DNA of 64,000 nucleotides from an uncultured Desulfosarcina sp. (GTDB lineage: Bacteria > Desulfobacterota > Desulfobacteria > Desulfobacterales > Desulfosarcinaceae). Location of the stretch: assembly GCF_963668215.1 (NCBI RefSeq), contig NZ_OY764190.1, forward strand, positions 4,278,001 through 4,342,000. Reading direction: 5' to 3'. A program made the position numbers and the translations under genes. The notes beneath the pieces are model-generated. The model made no database searches. It saw nothing but the letters and a program-made list of their open reading frames with translations, and had not been told where the DNA came from. Of the stretch, positions 45,783 to 54,480 are shown one piece after another; the stretch's first letter is position 1; each line of letters opens with the position of its first letter.

Positions 45783-46979
45783 TTGAATAAATTGACTGTC
45801 TCCGATCTTGACTTAAAGGACCGCCGCGTGCTCATGCGGGTGGATTTCAACGTTCCCCTGGAAAATGGGCGCGTGGCCAACGACAAACGACTGCGGGCCG
45901 CCCTGCCTACGATCCAGTATGTTCTCAAGCAGGGGGGCGCGCTGATTCTGATGTCTCACCTGGGCCGGCCCAAAGGCAAGCGGGTGCCGGAGTTGTCCCT
46001 GAAACCGTGCGCCGAAGCCCTGCAAGCCCTGCTGCAACAGCCGGTCGCCTTTGCCGAAGACTGTATCGGAACGGCCGCCGAAGCGGCCGCCAAGGCCCTT
46101 TCTTCCGGCGATGTGCTGCTGCTGGAAAACCTGCGGTTTCACAAGGAGGAGACGGACAACGACGAAGGCTTTTCCCGAGCCCTGGCCGCCCTCGGCGATC
46201 TGTATGTCAACGACGCCTTCGGGACGGCCCACCGTCCCCACGCCTCGACCGCGGGAGTCACCGGTTTCATCGCGCCCTGTGCCATGGGACTGCTCATGGA
46301 AAAGGAGATCGCCTATCTGGGCGATGCCTTAAAGCAGCCTGAACGGCCCTTCGTGGCCATTTTGGGCGGCGCCAAAATATCGGGCAAAATCGATGTCATC
46401 GACAACCTTTTGCCCAAAGTGGACCGCCTGATTGTGGGCGGGGGCATGGCCTATACCTTTTTCAAAGCCCGGGGACTGGAGATCGGCAATTCCCTGGTGG
46501 AGGCGGACAAACTGGATTTGGCCCGGTCTCTGATAGAGAAGGGCGGCGACAAACTGGTGCTGCCGGTGGACTGTATCTGCAGCGACCGCTTCGATTTCTC
46601 CGCACGGAGTGTGGGGGAACTGGTCCCGACAGCCGTCGACGCCATTGCCGCCGACCGTTACGGACTGGATATCGGCCCCGAAACCGTGGTGCGTTTCCAA
46701 AAGATTCTCAACAATGCCCGCACCATCGTCTGGAACGGACCCATGGGAGTGTTCGAAATCGATGCCACGGCCGCCGGCACCTATGCCGTGGCCGAGGCCA
46801 TGGCCGAGGCGACCCGCAACGGCGCCATTTCGGTGATTGGCGGCGGCGACTCGGCGGCGGCGGTGGAAAAGGCCGGTCTGGCAGGCCAAATGACTCACAT
46901 CTCCACTGGCGGCGGCGCTTCCTTGGAATTTCTGGAAGGAAAAGAACTGCCCGGAGTGGCTGCGCTGACAGACCGTTGA
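45783..46979 (+). CDS. pgk: Phosphoglycerate kinase
   Basis: The 398-residue monomeric kinase transfers phosphate between 1,3-bisphosphoglycerate and ADP. The signature RRVLMRVDFNVPLENG is at the N-terminus, followed by MSHLGRPKGKR, the GDLYVNDAFGTAHRPHAST block and FVAILGGAKISGKIDVIDNL. WNGPMGVFEIDATAAGT and the nucleotide loop VIGGGDSAAAVEKAG end it. The start is a TTG at 45783, supported by AGGAAGGAG 8 bases upstream. Its stop overlaps the start of the next gene. Other glycolytic genes such as gap or tpi are not in the window. Confidence 0.98.
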   Translation: MNKLTVSDLDLKDRRVLMRVDFNVPLENGRVANDKRLRAALPTIQYVLKQGGALILMSHLGRPKGKRVPELSLKPCAEALQALLQQPVAFAEDCIGTAAEAAAKALSSGDVLLLENLRFHKEETDNDEGFSRALAALGDLYVNDAFGTAHRPHASTAGVTGFIAPCAMGLLMEKEIAYLGDALKQPERPFVAILGGAKISGKIDVIDNLLPKVDRLIVGGGMAYTFFKARGLEIGNSLVEADKLDLARSLIEKGGDKLVLPVDCICSDRFDFSARSVGELVPTAVDAIAADRYGLDIGPETVVRFQKILNNARTIVWNGPMGVFEIDATAAGTYAVAEAMAEATRNGAISVIGGGDSAAAVEKAGLAGQMTHISTGGGASLEFLEGKELPGVAALTDR

Positions 46980-47692
46980 AAAAGATAATCGCCAGGAAAC
47001 GGTACTGGGTCGCCGGTGGTACGCTGGCGGCCCTGCTGATGTGCGTATGGTTCCGCCATGAAATCGCCGCCGGATTGATGACCGCCTACCGCTTTCTCGC
47101 GGACCGCGATCGCATCGAGCAGTTGGTCACCGCTTTCGGTAGCGGTGCTCCCCTGGCCTTCATGGGGATTCAGATTCTTCAGGTCATCATCGCTCCGGTG
47201 CCCGGCGAGGCCACCGGATTTATCGGTGGTTATCTTTTCGGCAGCCTCAAGGGTTTTTTCTATTCGACGGTGGCCCTCTCTCTGGGTTCCTGGATCAATT
47301 TTGCCATTGGCAGATTTCTCGGGAAACGCTATGTCAGGAATTGGATCCCCGACCCCACCCTGGAGCGCTTCGACCACCTGGCCAAAAGGCAGGGGGTCAT
47401 CGTCATGTTCATCCTGTTCGTATTCCCCGGATTTCCCAAAGACTACCTGTGCCTTTTTCTGGGCATTACCGCGATTCCGCTCAAGGTTTTTCTGATCATC
47501 GCCTCTGTCGGCCGTATGCCCGGAACCCTTTTGCTGAGTCTTCAGGGAGACTTTTTATTCAAAGAAAACTACGTGGTATTTGCCGTTGTTTTTGCAGTGA
47601 CGGCGTTGGTGGCCGTTCTGACGATTCGATACCGCGACGCCATCTACCGGTGGATCGAAAAACTCAACGGAAAAACCGGCACAGACCGTTGA
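46976..47692 (+). CDS. TVP38/TMEM64 (DedA-like, SNARE-associated) membrane protein
   Basis: The 238-residue protein starts at a TTG that overlaps the pgk stop (TTGA), so it is translationally coupled. The family core is visible: IQILQVIIAPVPGEATGFIG, then the G-Y-x-F-G loop (GGYLFGSLKGFFYSTVALSL), GSWINFAIGRFLGKRYVRNW and FILFVFPGFPKDYLCLFLGI, flanked by hydrophobic helices. VTT/DedA proteins are implicated in lipid scrambling and membrane homeostasis. Here the specific role is unknown. It is the last gene before the second 159-bp repeat. Confidence 0.88.
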   Translation: MKKIIARKRYWVAGGTLAALLMCVWFRHEIAAGLMTAYRFLADRDRIEQLVTAFGSGAPLAFMGIQILQVIIAPVPGEATGFIGGYLFGSLKGFFYSTVALSLGSWINFAIGRFLGKRYVRNWIPDPTLERFDHLAKRQGVIVMFILFVFPGFPKDYLCLFLGITAIPLKVFLIIASVGRMPGTLLLSLQGDFLFKENYVVFAVVFAVTALVAVLTIRYRDAIYRWIEKLNGKTGTDR

Positions 47693-47758
47693 CCCTCCTA
47701 TTTATTTGTGTTAATTAATAAAAACTACGCTAAGCATTGCATCCACGACAGTCGCTAA

Positions 47759-47917
47759 GGGTTCGTGCAAAAATAAGTTCACAGATTTGGCAGCTTAGGC
47801 GCCCAGCCGACAAGGCGTGAAAATGCAAGGCATATTGGGAATATGTCGCATTTTTCGCAACGCAGGCGGGTGGGATGCATCGGCTTCCAAAATGTGAAGT
47901 TATTTTTGTGCGAGCCC
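47759..47917 (-). repeat. 159-bp palindromic interspersed element, copy 2
   Basis: This is the reverse complement of the element at 9256-9414, with the same length and only scattered substitutions. The ends GGGTTCGTGCAAAAATAA and, inverted, GGGCTCGCACAAAAATAA form the terminal repeat. The inner hairpin AAAATGC and GCATTTT around ATATTCCCAATAT is kept. It fills most of the gap between the TVP38 gene and an unknown gene, with no coding capacity. Confidence 0.85.
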
Positions 47918-47948
47918 TAACCCCCAATCCGCCTCGAGGGGAGTCGCA

Positions 47949-49010
47949 TTGGCCTTCTGGAGTGTAAGAGAAGAACTCAGTCAGTTCAACCGCCTACGGC
48001 GATCCTATTACGAATTGTACCGGGACGAGCTGGATCAGTTCATGTTGAACTATGCGCTGATCGAGTCCTACAAGCAGTTCACGGACCGTAAGCTTCCGTA
48101 TCCCTTCATCGAAAAACGGGAACTCAAACCCCGGGCCAGAATTCCCGGCATCGAATACGAGTGCCAGAAGACCTTTCTCGTCATTTTCGTAGAAGACATC
48201 ATCCCTGCGGCCTACAAGAAATACATCCGCTTTTTCGATGTAAACAAACCCACCAAGACCAACCTGCTGCAATCCAAATCCCTGCCGCTTCCCGAGAATT
48301 TCGACCGGACGCATAAATATCTGGATGCCGTCAAGTTTTACGACTTTCTCAATGTACTGCTGCCGGTGGATTACGCGCTCCTGATCCAACGCGATCCCAC
48401 GACCATGTCCGCCAACCGGTACAGTCTGACCCATTTCCACGTGAGAATCGACTGGCCCATCGCCGATGCCGCCGAGGACCTGGCCCAGAACCTGCGTTAC
48501 ATCTCCAAGGATTTGTACGAGAAGGGAGACAAATACGCCGAATTGGCCCAACGCAAGCTTTTCGAGTACTACGGGATGCCGGTGATGGTGGGCGGGCGGC
48601 GTACGGCCGCCATGGTAGCGGCCCAGTACTTAAAGCGCATTCCCTGCATCTCTACGGTTTATGCAGGCAGCAGCGAATCCCGAGCGCTGTACCGAATTTC
48701 TGAACGCGGCGTTTCCAAGGCCGTCCTGATGCGGTTTTCCAACGAAGAGGTTCGGCAGATCGCCGATTCACAGAAAATGGTGCCCCGAACGTTCAAGAAG
48801 AACTACGTCATCGCCCAAAAGGGCAATCACAATGTCTGCATCTTTCTGGCGACTTACGCTTATACCGACCACTCCCGGCCGCCGGACGACGGTAAGATGC
48901 GGGAGATCAATCCTGACGTGAACTGGCTCACCGTCGGTACCGAACATTTGCTGCCCAAGCCGGGGGTGAGGAAGTATCCGCCCATCAACCTCAACCTGAT
49001 CTATACCTGA
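47949..49010 (+). CDS. Protein of unknown function (353 residues)
   Basis: It starts at a TTG (47949), with GAGGGGAG six bases upstream. The protein has no signal peptide or membrane helix. It is rich in aromatic and basic residues (LRRSYYELYRDELDQFMLNY and AAYKKYIRFFDVNKPTKTN) and has mixed alpha/beta character, with a conserved-looking block VMVGGRRTAAMVAAQYLKRI. I do not recognise a family or catalytic motif. Its stop codon falls at the edge of the MITE-like element at 49009. The next gene is convergent. The composition is core-like, so it is probably a lineage-specific cytoplasmic protein. Confidence 0.6.
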   Translation: MAFWSVREELSQFNRLRRSYYELYRDELDQFMLNYALIESYKQFTDRKLPYPFIEKRELKPRARIPGIEYECQKTFLVIFVEDIIPAAYKKYIRFFDVNKPTKTNLLQSKSLPLPENFDRTHKYLDAVKFYDFLNVLLPVDYALLIQRDPTTMSANRYSLTHFHVRIDWPIADAAEDLAQNLRYISKDLYEKGDKYAELAQRKLFEYYGMPVMVGGRRTAAMVAAQYLKRIPCISTVYAGSSESRALYRISERGVSKAVLMRFSNEEVRQIADSQKMVPRTFKKNYVIAQKGNHNVCIFLATYAYTDHSRPPDDGKMREINPDVNWLTVGTEHLLPKPGVRKYPPINLNLIYT

Positions 49011-49204
49011 CGGCTTCGTAAGAAAGCCGATATCGGCGTTACGCTTCATCCTTCGTCACTGCGGCGTACGCCAAAGTACGCCTCATTCCTCAGGATGGAA
49101 CATAAATGTTCGCCGTAAGGATGAAGATCGATTTGCTGTTCGCTCGCTTCACGCTCGCTATCGCGGCCCGCAAGCCTTGATCTCGGCCTTCTTACGAAGC
49201 CGTC
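49009..49204. repeat. 196-bp MITE-like element with 20-bp terminal inverted repeats
   Basis: GACGGCTTCGTAAGAA at 49009 is repeated inverted at 49204, and the match continues with one mismatch (A/G) into GCCGA, giving about 21 bp of terminal repeat. The inside holds further inverted words (CTTCATCCTT and AAGGATGAAG; GGCGTACG and CGTACGCC-like words). It provides the last two bases of the upstream gene's stop codon. There is no coding potential. It may also terminate transcription from both convergent neighbours. Confidence 0.75.
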
Positions 49205-49248
49205 TTCCTTTTTCAAGACGCTTTGAACTCGGCCGGGCCGTAGAAGAA

Positions 49249-50103
49249 TTACGACAGGAAGCGTTCGCTGATCCACTGCCGCAGATCCGCCAGTACCTTT
49301 TCCCGGTCCGGGAGCCTCTCATTGTATATTTCGTGGTAGAGGGTTTCGTAGTGGCACAGGGTTTTGTCGGACACCGTCAATGCTTCGAAAAAGGACAGGG
49401 ATGCCCGACAGTCCACCAGATGATCGTCGCCGGCGATCTGCATGAGCACGGGAGTCCGGATTTCCTGCGGGGCGGCGACGGTTCGCTGGACCTCGGCCAT
49501 GCACTGGACAAACCATCGGGCCGTGATTCTGTCGTGTACCCAAGAACTTTGCACGTAGGCGTTCACTTGGTCGCTGTCGTGGCTGATGAAGGTCGGGTCC
49601 AGTTTGTTGCTCAAGGAGAGCGTCGGCCAGAGAACCGATAACAGGCGTACAACTACCTGCAGGGCGGCCGGAGGCGGCGGCGCCACACCGAGAAGGGGAG
49701 ATGAAACGATCAGGCCGTCGATAGTCTCCGGGTATTGCCTGGCAAAGGAGAGGGCGATCAACCCGCCCATGCTGTGACCCAGGACGAGGGTCGGCACGGC
49801 TTCTTCGCCCTCGGCCGCGGCCATGGATACCATGGCTTTTAAATCTTGGACATAGTCGTTGAAATTACTGACATGCCCCCGTTTGCCCTGGCTGCGGCCG
49901 TGGCCCCGATGGTCATGGATCCAAAGGGACGCGCCCAATGGGCACAAGGCCTCGGCCACGTTGCCGTAACGTCCGGAATGCTCGCCCAGGCCGTGGGACA
50001 GGACAATCCGAAAACGTGGATTTTCCGGAATCAACCGGCGATAAAAGATGCTTGTGCCGTCGCTGCCGGTAAAACGGTCCCTCTTTTCTTCCCAGATTGT
50101 CAT
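49249..50103 (-). CDS. Alpha/beta hydrolase, monoacylglycerol-lipase type (Hydrolase_4)
   Basis: The protein has about 284 residues from the ATG at 50103, with AAAAAGGG upstream; the frame extends further but lacks a site. The fold motifs are RIVLSHGLGEHSGRYGNVAE (oxyanion), WIHDHRGHGRSQGKRGH and the nucleophile elbow LVLGHSMGGLIAL. The acid is in VLMQIAGDDHLVD and the final His is in ETLYHEIYNE. This is the pattern of bacterial monoacylglycerol lipases and lysophospholipases. It has no signal peptide, so it acts in the cytoplasm, probably on short or lyso-lipids. Confidence 0.9.
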   Translation of the reverse strand: MTIWEEKRDRFTGSDGTSIFYRRLIPENPRFRIVLSHGLGEHSGRYGNVAEALCPLGASLWIHDHRGHGRSQGKRGHVSNFNDYVQDLKAMVSMAAAEGEEAVPTLVLGHSMGGLIALSFARQYPETIDGLIVSSPLLGVAPPPPAALQVVVRLLSVLWPTLSLSNKLDPTFISHDSDQVNAYVQSSWVHDRITARWFVQCMAEVQRTVAAPQEIRTPVLMQIAGDDHLVDCRASLSFFEALTVSDKTLCHYETLYHEIYNERLPDREKVLADLRQWISERFLS

Positions 50104-50184
50104 GGCAGAACCCTTTTTGCTTGGTATCGATATGTAATGGGTTGGTACGGTTTTATTGACCGATGAAATAACCATGAAAGGTTA

Positions 50185-50248
50185 CGTCATGCCGGACCTG
50201 ATCCGGCATCCAGGGAATTACCGGATTCCGGCTTCCGCCGGAATGACG
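50185..50248. repeat. REP-like palindromic intergenic repeat
   Basis: CGTCATGCCGGACCTGATCC and the inverted partner ending TCCGCCGGAATGACG form a long imperfect hairpin (50185-50248) with an inner GGATTCCGG element. Sequences of the type GTCATGCCGGA...TCCGGCATCC are common dispersed palindromes in proteobacterial genomes. It lies between divergent genes, with no coding role. Confidence 0.65.
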
Positions 50249-50425
50249 GACGGTTGAGCTGTTTAATCGCCGAGCAATACCCACTTTTAGCATACTCCCT
50301 GAGTAAAGACAATTTGCCGATAAATGTCTTGAAATGTGCCGGAAGAACCGATACCGTCCAAGAGACAACCGCTTTCATCGTGTCTTCGAATGGAAGGCAT
50401 CGCTGCCAGCAAAAAAGGAAAAACC

Positions 50426-50689
50426 ATGGACAAATTTAGCGCCCACCTGAAAAAAGAGTGGAAAGTTTACGTAATGGCCCTGTGGATGATCGGCGTGACC
50501 GGTTTTTTGTTCTACCTGAACAACACGCTTCAGGAGACGCGGCAGGCCAGTGCGAAGCTGATCTCCGACGTGGATTCCGTCGAGAGTATCCTCATCAGCA
50601 CGGATGCCAATGTCGCCAGCATGAAACAAACGGTGGATGAAATGACCAGCAAGGTGAACTCGATTCATCAGCGCGTGCGGCGGCGCTAG
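50426..50689 (+). CDS. Small single-pass membrane protein with coiled-coil tail
   Basis: The protein has 87 residues from the ATG at 50426, with AAAAAAGGAAAAA directly before it; the longer frame to 50336 has no ribosome site. A charged head (MDKFSAHLKKEWK) precedes one helix (VYVMALWMIGVTGFLFYL). The following ~45 residues have a heptad-like pattern (QASAKLISDVDSVESILIST, VASMKQTVDEMTSKVNSIHQ), which predicts a periplasmic or cytoplasmic coiled coil. It ends RVRRR one base before yhbY. I do not know a family, and its role is unknown. Confidence 0.65.
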   Translation: MDKFSAHLKKEWKVYVMALWMIGVTGFLFYLNNTLQETRQASAKLISDVDSVESILISTDANVASMKQTVDEMTSKVNSIHQRVRRR

Positions 50690-50690
50690 C

Positions 50691-51014
50691 ATGGAAGCGA
50701 TAAAAGGTTTCCAGAAGCGATTTCTCCGAGGCCTGGCGCATGCCCTCAAACCGGTTGTGTTCGTCGGCCAGAAGGGTTTTTCCCCGACCCTGGTCAAGGC
50801 TCTGGACGAGGCCCTGGACCAACATGAACTGGTCAAGGTGAAATTCGTGGAGTTCAAGGAAAAAGAGAAAAAGGCGGCACTGATCCAGCAACTGGAAAAG
50901 GCCGTTGAATGCGAACTGGTGGGGCTTATTGGCCACACAGCCACTTTCTACCGCCAGCAGGCCGATCCCGATAAAAGGAAGATTGTCCTCCCTTCCCGTG
51001 CCATCAAAACTTGA
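50691..51014 (+). CDS. yhbY: YhbY/CRM-domain RNA-binding protein
   Basis: The 107-residue protein is one CRM domain: FLRGLAHALKPVVFVGQKGF, SPTLVKALDEALDQHELVKV and ELVGLIGHTATFYRQ. The GxKG-type loop (GQKGF) that contacts RNA is present. YhbY associates with pre-50S ribosomal subunits and takes part in ribosome assembly. It is only one base after the small coiled-coil gene and is probably cotranscribed with it. It converges with the penicillin-binding protein gene. Confidence 0.93.
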   Translation: MEAIKGFQKRFLRGLAHALKPVVFVGQKGFSPTLVKALDEALDQHELVKVKFVEFKEKEKKAALIQQLEKAVECELVGLIGHTATFYRQQADPDKRKIVLPSRAIKT

Positions 51015-51038
51015 CGGGCTCGTAAAACTTAAATAAGC

Positions 51039-53021
51039 CTATTTTTTAGACGGTTCCGTCCCCCTGGCAAACAAGGCCCGGACCGCGTTTTTCTCCTTTT
51101 CGCCCACCTGGCGGCCGGTGACGGGGTCCATGAATATTTTGGTCGTGCCGTCCGGTATATCGAAATAAAGCGGGGCCGATTCCGAACGGGTGCCAGTCAT
51201 GAAATCGATCCAGATGGGCAGGGCGGCCCGGGCGCCGGTTTCCTTGTCGCCCAGGGGCGACGCGTCATCCATCCCCACCCATACCCCGCAGGCCGCTGCC
51301 GGAGAAAACCCCACAAACAGCGCATCCTTGAAATCATTGGTGGTGCCGGTTTTGCCGGCTACCGGCATGTTCAATCGGCGGGCCCGTTTTCCGGTTCCCT
51401 CCTGAATCACCCCCTGGAGCATGTCCACCATGATGCCCGCCTGGACAGCGGTGAGAACAGGACGGACCGACGGTTTGGCCCGCCAGAGAACCTCGCCGTC
51501 CCGATCCAGAATTTCGGCAACTCCGAAGGGGGCAATGCGGTTGCCTCCCCGGGGAAAGACGGACATCGCTGCCGTCAGTTCAAGCAAATTGGTGCCGGCG
51601 GTGCCCAGGGCGAGAGACAGATTTGGTGAAAGGGGCGATTGAATGCCCATTTTATGGGCGAACTGCACCAGGTCCGACGGCCCCAGCCGTTCCGCCAGGC
51701 GGACGGCCGGGATGTTTTTGGAAAGCGCCAATGCGCGACGCAGGGTGATCTCGCCCAGGTAGTGCCCCGAATAATTCTCCGGGCGCCAGTCTTCGTTGTC
51801 TTCCGCGCCCTTGAAAACCACGGGAGCGTCCAGCACCAGGCTGGCCTGGGTGAAGCCGCGGGCGATGGCCAGGGCGTACACGATGGGCTTGAAAGCCGAT
51901 CCGGGCTGCCGAAGGGCATCCACGGCCCGGTTGAAAGGGCTTTCGGAAAAGTCCCTGCCGCCGACCATGGACAGGATGCCGCCGGTTCGAACGTCCAGGG
52001 CCACCAGGGCCCCCTGGGGCGGTGTGCTGTTTTCCTTGCCCTTCGAAATCCGTTGGTGAAGATCGGCTATCCCGGTTTTCACGGCCTGCTCGGCCGTCTG
52101 CTGAAACCGGTAGGAGAGGGTGGTATGCACGGTCAGACCGCCTTTGTACAACAGGTCGGGACCGACGGCCGCTTCCAGGGCCGGTTTGATATACTGCAAA
52201 AAGTAGGGCGCACTCCCCTGGATCTTGTTTCGCGACCCGGCGGTCACCGGTTCGGCCATGGCCTGGCGATACTGCACCTCGCTGATGATGTCCCGGTTGC
52301 GCATGATGCTCAGGACAAGGTCGCGCCGTTTCTTGGCCAGGTCTGGATTAACCAGGGGGCTGAATCTGGAGGGCGCCTGGGGCAGTCCGGCGATCAGGGC
52401 GCATTGCGCCAGGTTCATGTTGGAGGCCGGGACGCCGAAGAACAGTCGGGCAGCCGATTCCACGCCATAGGCCCCGCTGCCCAGATAGATCTGATTCAGA
52501 TAAAGGGCCAGCAACTCATCCTTGGTATAGCGCCGTTCAAGTTGGATGGCCAAAAGGGCTTCCTTGATTTTTCGGCCAAGGGTCTTTTCCGGCGTCAGGA
52601 ACAGCGTTTTGGCCAGCTGCTGGGTGATGGTGCTGGCCCCTTCGACAAAGTGGCCGGCCATGATGTCCTTGACGATGGCGCGGAGGATGCCTTTCAGATC
52701 GATGCCGCTGTGGGAATAGAACTGGCGGTCTTCGGTCACGATAAGGGCTTTTTTCAGGGCTTCTGGCATCCGGTCGATGGGTACCGGCATCCTTTTTTCG
52801 AGAAACAGCTCGGACAGCAGCACCCCGTCGGTCGAATAGACGCGGGTGACGGCCGAGGGTTCGAAGTTTTCCAACTCCCGTATCTGAGGCAGATCCCGGG
52901 TGAAAGCCAGAAATGCGCCTGCCGTGGCGCCCGAGAAAAGGCCCACGAGGACGGTAATGACGATCAGGGTTCGGATTCCAAAAGGTTTGCGGTTGCCCAT
53001 CGTGTCCCAGGTCCGTTGCAT
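51039..53021 (-). CDS. mrcA: Class A penicillin-binding protein (PBP1A-type)
   Basis: The 660-residue bifunctional peptidoglycan synthase has a short cytoplasmic head and one membrane anchor (TLIVITVLVGLFSGATAGAF). The glycosyltransferase domain contains IVTEDRQFYSHSGIDLKGIL, GASTITQQLAKTLFL and ALLAIQLERRYTKDELLALY. The transpeptidase domain has the nucleophile SAFK (in RQPGSAFKPIVYALA), the SKN triad (ALSKNIPAVRLAE) and KTGTT. It lacks a long C-terminal extension. It is shorter than E. coli PBP1A (about 850 residues), which suggests no OB-fold insert. It acts in the periplasm. Confidence 0.95.
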   Translation of the reverse strand: MQRTWDTMGNRKPFGIRTLIVITVLVGLFSGATAGAFLAFTRDLPQIRELENFEPSAVTRVYSTDGVLLSELFLEKRMPVPIDRMPEALKKALIVTEDRQFYSHSGIDLKGILRAIVKDIMAGHFVEGASTITQQLAKTLFLTPEKTLGRKIKEALLAIQLERRYTKDELLALYLNQIYLGSGAYGVESAARLFFGVPASNMNLAQCALIAGLPQAPSRFSPLVNPDLAKKRRDLVLSIMRNRDIISEVQYRQAMAEPVTAGSRNKIQGSAPYFLQYIKPALEAAVGPDLLYKGGLTVHTTLSYRFQQTAEQAVKTGIADLHQRISKGKENSTPPQGALVALDVRTGGILSMVGGRDFSESPFNRAVDALRQPGSAFKPIVYALAIARGFTQASLVLDAPVVFKGAEDNEDWRPENYSGHYLGEITLRRALALSKNIPAVRLAERLGPSDLVQFAHKMGIQSPLSPNLSLALGTAGTNLLELTAAMSVFPRGGNRIAPFGVAEILDRDGEVLWRAKPSVRPVLTAVQAGIMVDMLQGVIQEGTGKRARRLNMPVAGKTGTTNDFKDALFVGFSPAAACGVWVGMDDASPLGDKETGARAALPIWIDFMTGTRSESAPLYFDIPDGTTKIFMDPVTGRQVGEKEKNAVRALFARGTEPSKK

Positions 53022-53206
53022 GAAAGCGGTGTTTTGTCGATAGTCCCGGTTTTAGCTGTCATCGCTTCCATAGGCAAGCATGGATTGAAAAAACCGCCGC
53101 ATCGGGTGGTTGACTTCGGGACTGTGGGGGCATAAATTGTGTGATCTGAGAAAAACCGGCGGCAGGCTGGATTCGACGGTACACCCAAGCGCACAGGAGA
53201 ATGCAA

Positions 53207-53518
53207 ATGTCCCACCACCACGATCACGATCACGACCACCACCACGATCACGATCACCACCACGATCATGATCATGATCACGACCACCATCACGACCATG
53301 CCCACAGCCACGGGGCGCTCTCTTTTCCGGAAAAGCTCGTCAAATTGCTGGACCATTGGATCCAGCACAACGATCACCACGCCGAAGATTACCGCAAGTG
53401 GGCCGCTCAGTCCCGTGAAAACGGTCAGGATGCCGTGGCCGAACTGCTCGATTCCGCCGCTGAATTGACCGACACCATCACCGAGCGCTTTCGCGAGGCC
53501 GGCGGAAAAGTGAAGTAG
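53207..53518 (+). CDS. His/Asp-rich metal-binding protein with C-terminal helical domain
   Basis: The protein has about 103 residues from the ATG at 53207; AGGAG has optimal spacing to this ATG but is too close to the one at 53201. The first ~35 residues are almost entirely His and Asp in HHDHDH-like repeats, a classic nickel, cobalt or zinc binding tract. The remainder, about 65 residues, is a small helical domain (FPEKLVKLLDHWIQHNDHHA, EDYRKWAAQSRENGQDAVAE) of a type I have seen in small metal-linked proteins of anaerobes. A metal buffer or chaperone for corrinoid or nickel enzymes is a reasonable inference given the nearby cobamide genes. Confidence 0.75.
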   Translation: MSHHHDHDHDHHHDHDHHHDHDHDHDHHHDHAHSHGALSFPEKLVKLLDHWIQHNDHHAEDYRKWAAQSRENGQDAVAELLDSAAELTDTITERFREAGGKVK

Positions 53519-53899
53519 CGTTCTTCCATCTGGGCAATGATATCTTTTATGCGGAGGGCAACGATTTGCCCGAGGGGAATCGGAATGCGCTGATACTATG
53601 CAAGTTATGACGATTCGACCGCATTGAAGGTGTATTTAACTCAGGTAACTTAGAACGCTACCCTGTGGAGTTTGTACGCAATTAGAAACAAAAATGCCGA
53701 GGTCGACTCGGTTTCATCACTCTCTAAAATATCTGTTGGTAACGTTGACAGTTAGTTGCACGACTTTTTGCGTCGTCTGATGTGATAGATAAGCGCCTAT
53801 TCTTCATATGCATCAATGAAATTGCATAAATCCTTCAATATGATGAATCATGGATAGACGGCTTTAATGATATCTTCCCGCGTAAACCGGAGGTGTTGT
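53519..53899. other. AT-rich gap, no gene recognised
   Basis: About 380 bp between the His-rich gene and the next minus-strand gene. The only frame reaching into it (53848-54165, minus) is an alternative frame over the neighbouring gene and has no protein-like features. No clear hairpin or promoter pair was found. Confidence 0.4.
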
Positions 53900-54328
53900 T
53901 TACACTTGATTTCTCCGCATGAATCGGAGCAGTTTTTCGATATCGCCCCCTTCGTATCCCAACCAAACGAGGGCCTCTCTTGGATCGCGAAAGCTGCGGG
54001 TCTCTTTTTTTTGATTGCCGATCGCATGGCCATAAAGTTCAGCCATTTTTTCGAACATCGGGTCGTCGGGCACGACAATGGCGAGCAGGCCGCCTTTGCC
54101 GGCGGCGCGTTCATTGGCGAGTTCGGATAGTTCGAGGAGTCCTTTGACGGTGATTTTCGATGCATTGTCGAGCTTGCGGGCGTCTGCGATCTCCCGGATG
54201 TTCTTCATTCCTTTGGCTTCGATATTGTAACTGAGAATATGAATGCGAAGGCTGTTGTCGTCGATAATCCCGTGGCATTGGGTGAAGGCGAAGTTGAGTT
54301 TTCGGTGAAAATTTCGGGTGAACGCCAT
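53900..54328 (-). CDS. Small conserved protein, STAS/SpoIIAA-like pattern, unknown
   Basis: The 142-residue protein begins MAFTRNFHRKLNFAFTQCHG and continues IIDDNSLRIHILSYNIEAKG, a pattern I associate with a family of small alpha/beta proteins common in Deltaproteobacteria whose fold recalls STAS/SpoIIAA domains (IREIADARKLDNASKITVKG, LLAIVVPDDPMFEKMAELYG). No catalytic residues can be pointed to. It stands alone with A/T-rich flanks on both sides. The family likeness is from memory and not strong. Confidence 0.6.
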   Translation of the reverse strand: MAFTRNFHRKLNFAFTQCHGIIDDNSLRIHILSYNIEAKGMKNIREIADARKLDNASKITVKGLLELSELANERAAGKGGLLAIVVPDDPMFEKMAELYGHAIGNQKKETRSFRDPREALVWLGYEGGDIEKLLRFMRRNQV

Positions 54329-54480
54329 GGGGAATCCTGTGCTGCTTAAAGGTTATGGTGCCTGTTGGCTTGAATGCTCACACTCAAATAGAACAGGAAC
54401 TAGATCTGAGTCAAGTATCGAATCAAATTCAATTGTTTTGCTTGAATACCCATTTTCCTTAATTTCGCGGTAGGTTAGTC

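Noticed and set aside
53201..53320. His/Asp tract as a sequencing or assembly low-complexity artefact
   Set aside because: The codons vary (CAC, CAT, GAC, GAT, GCC), the frame continues into a normal helical domain, and a well-placed ribosome site precedes it.
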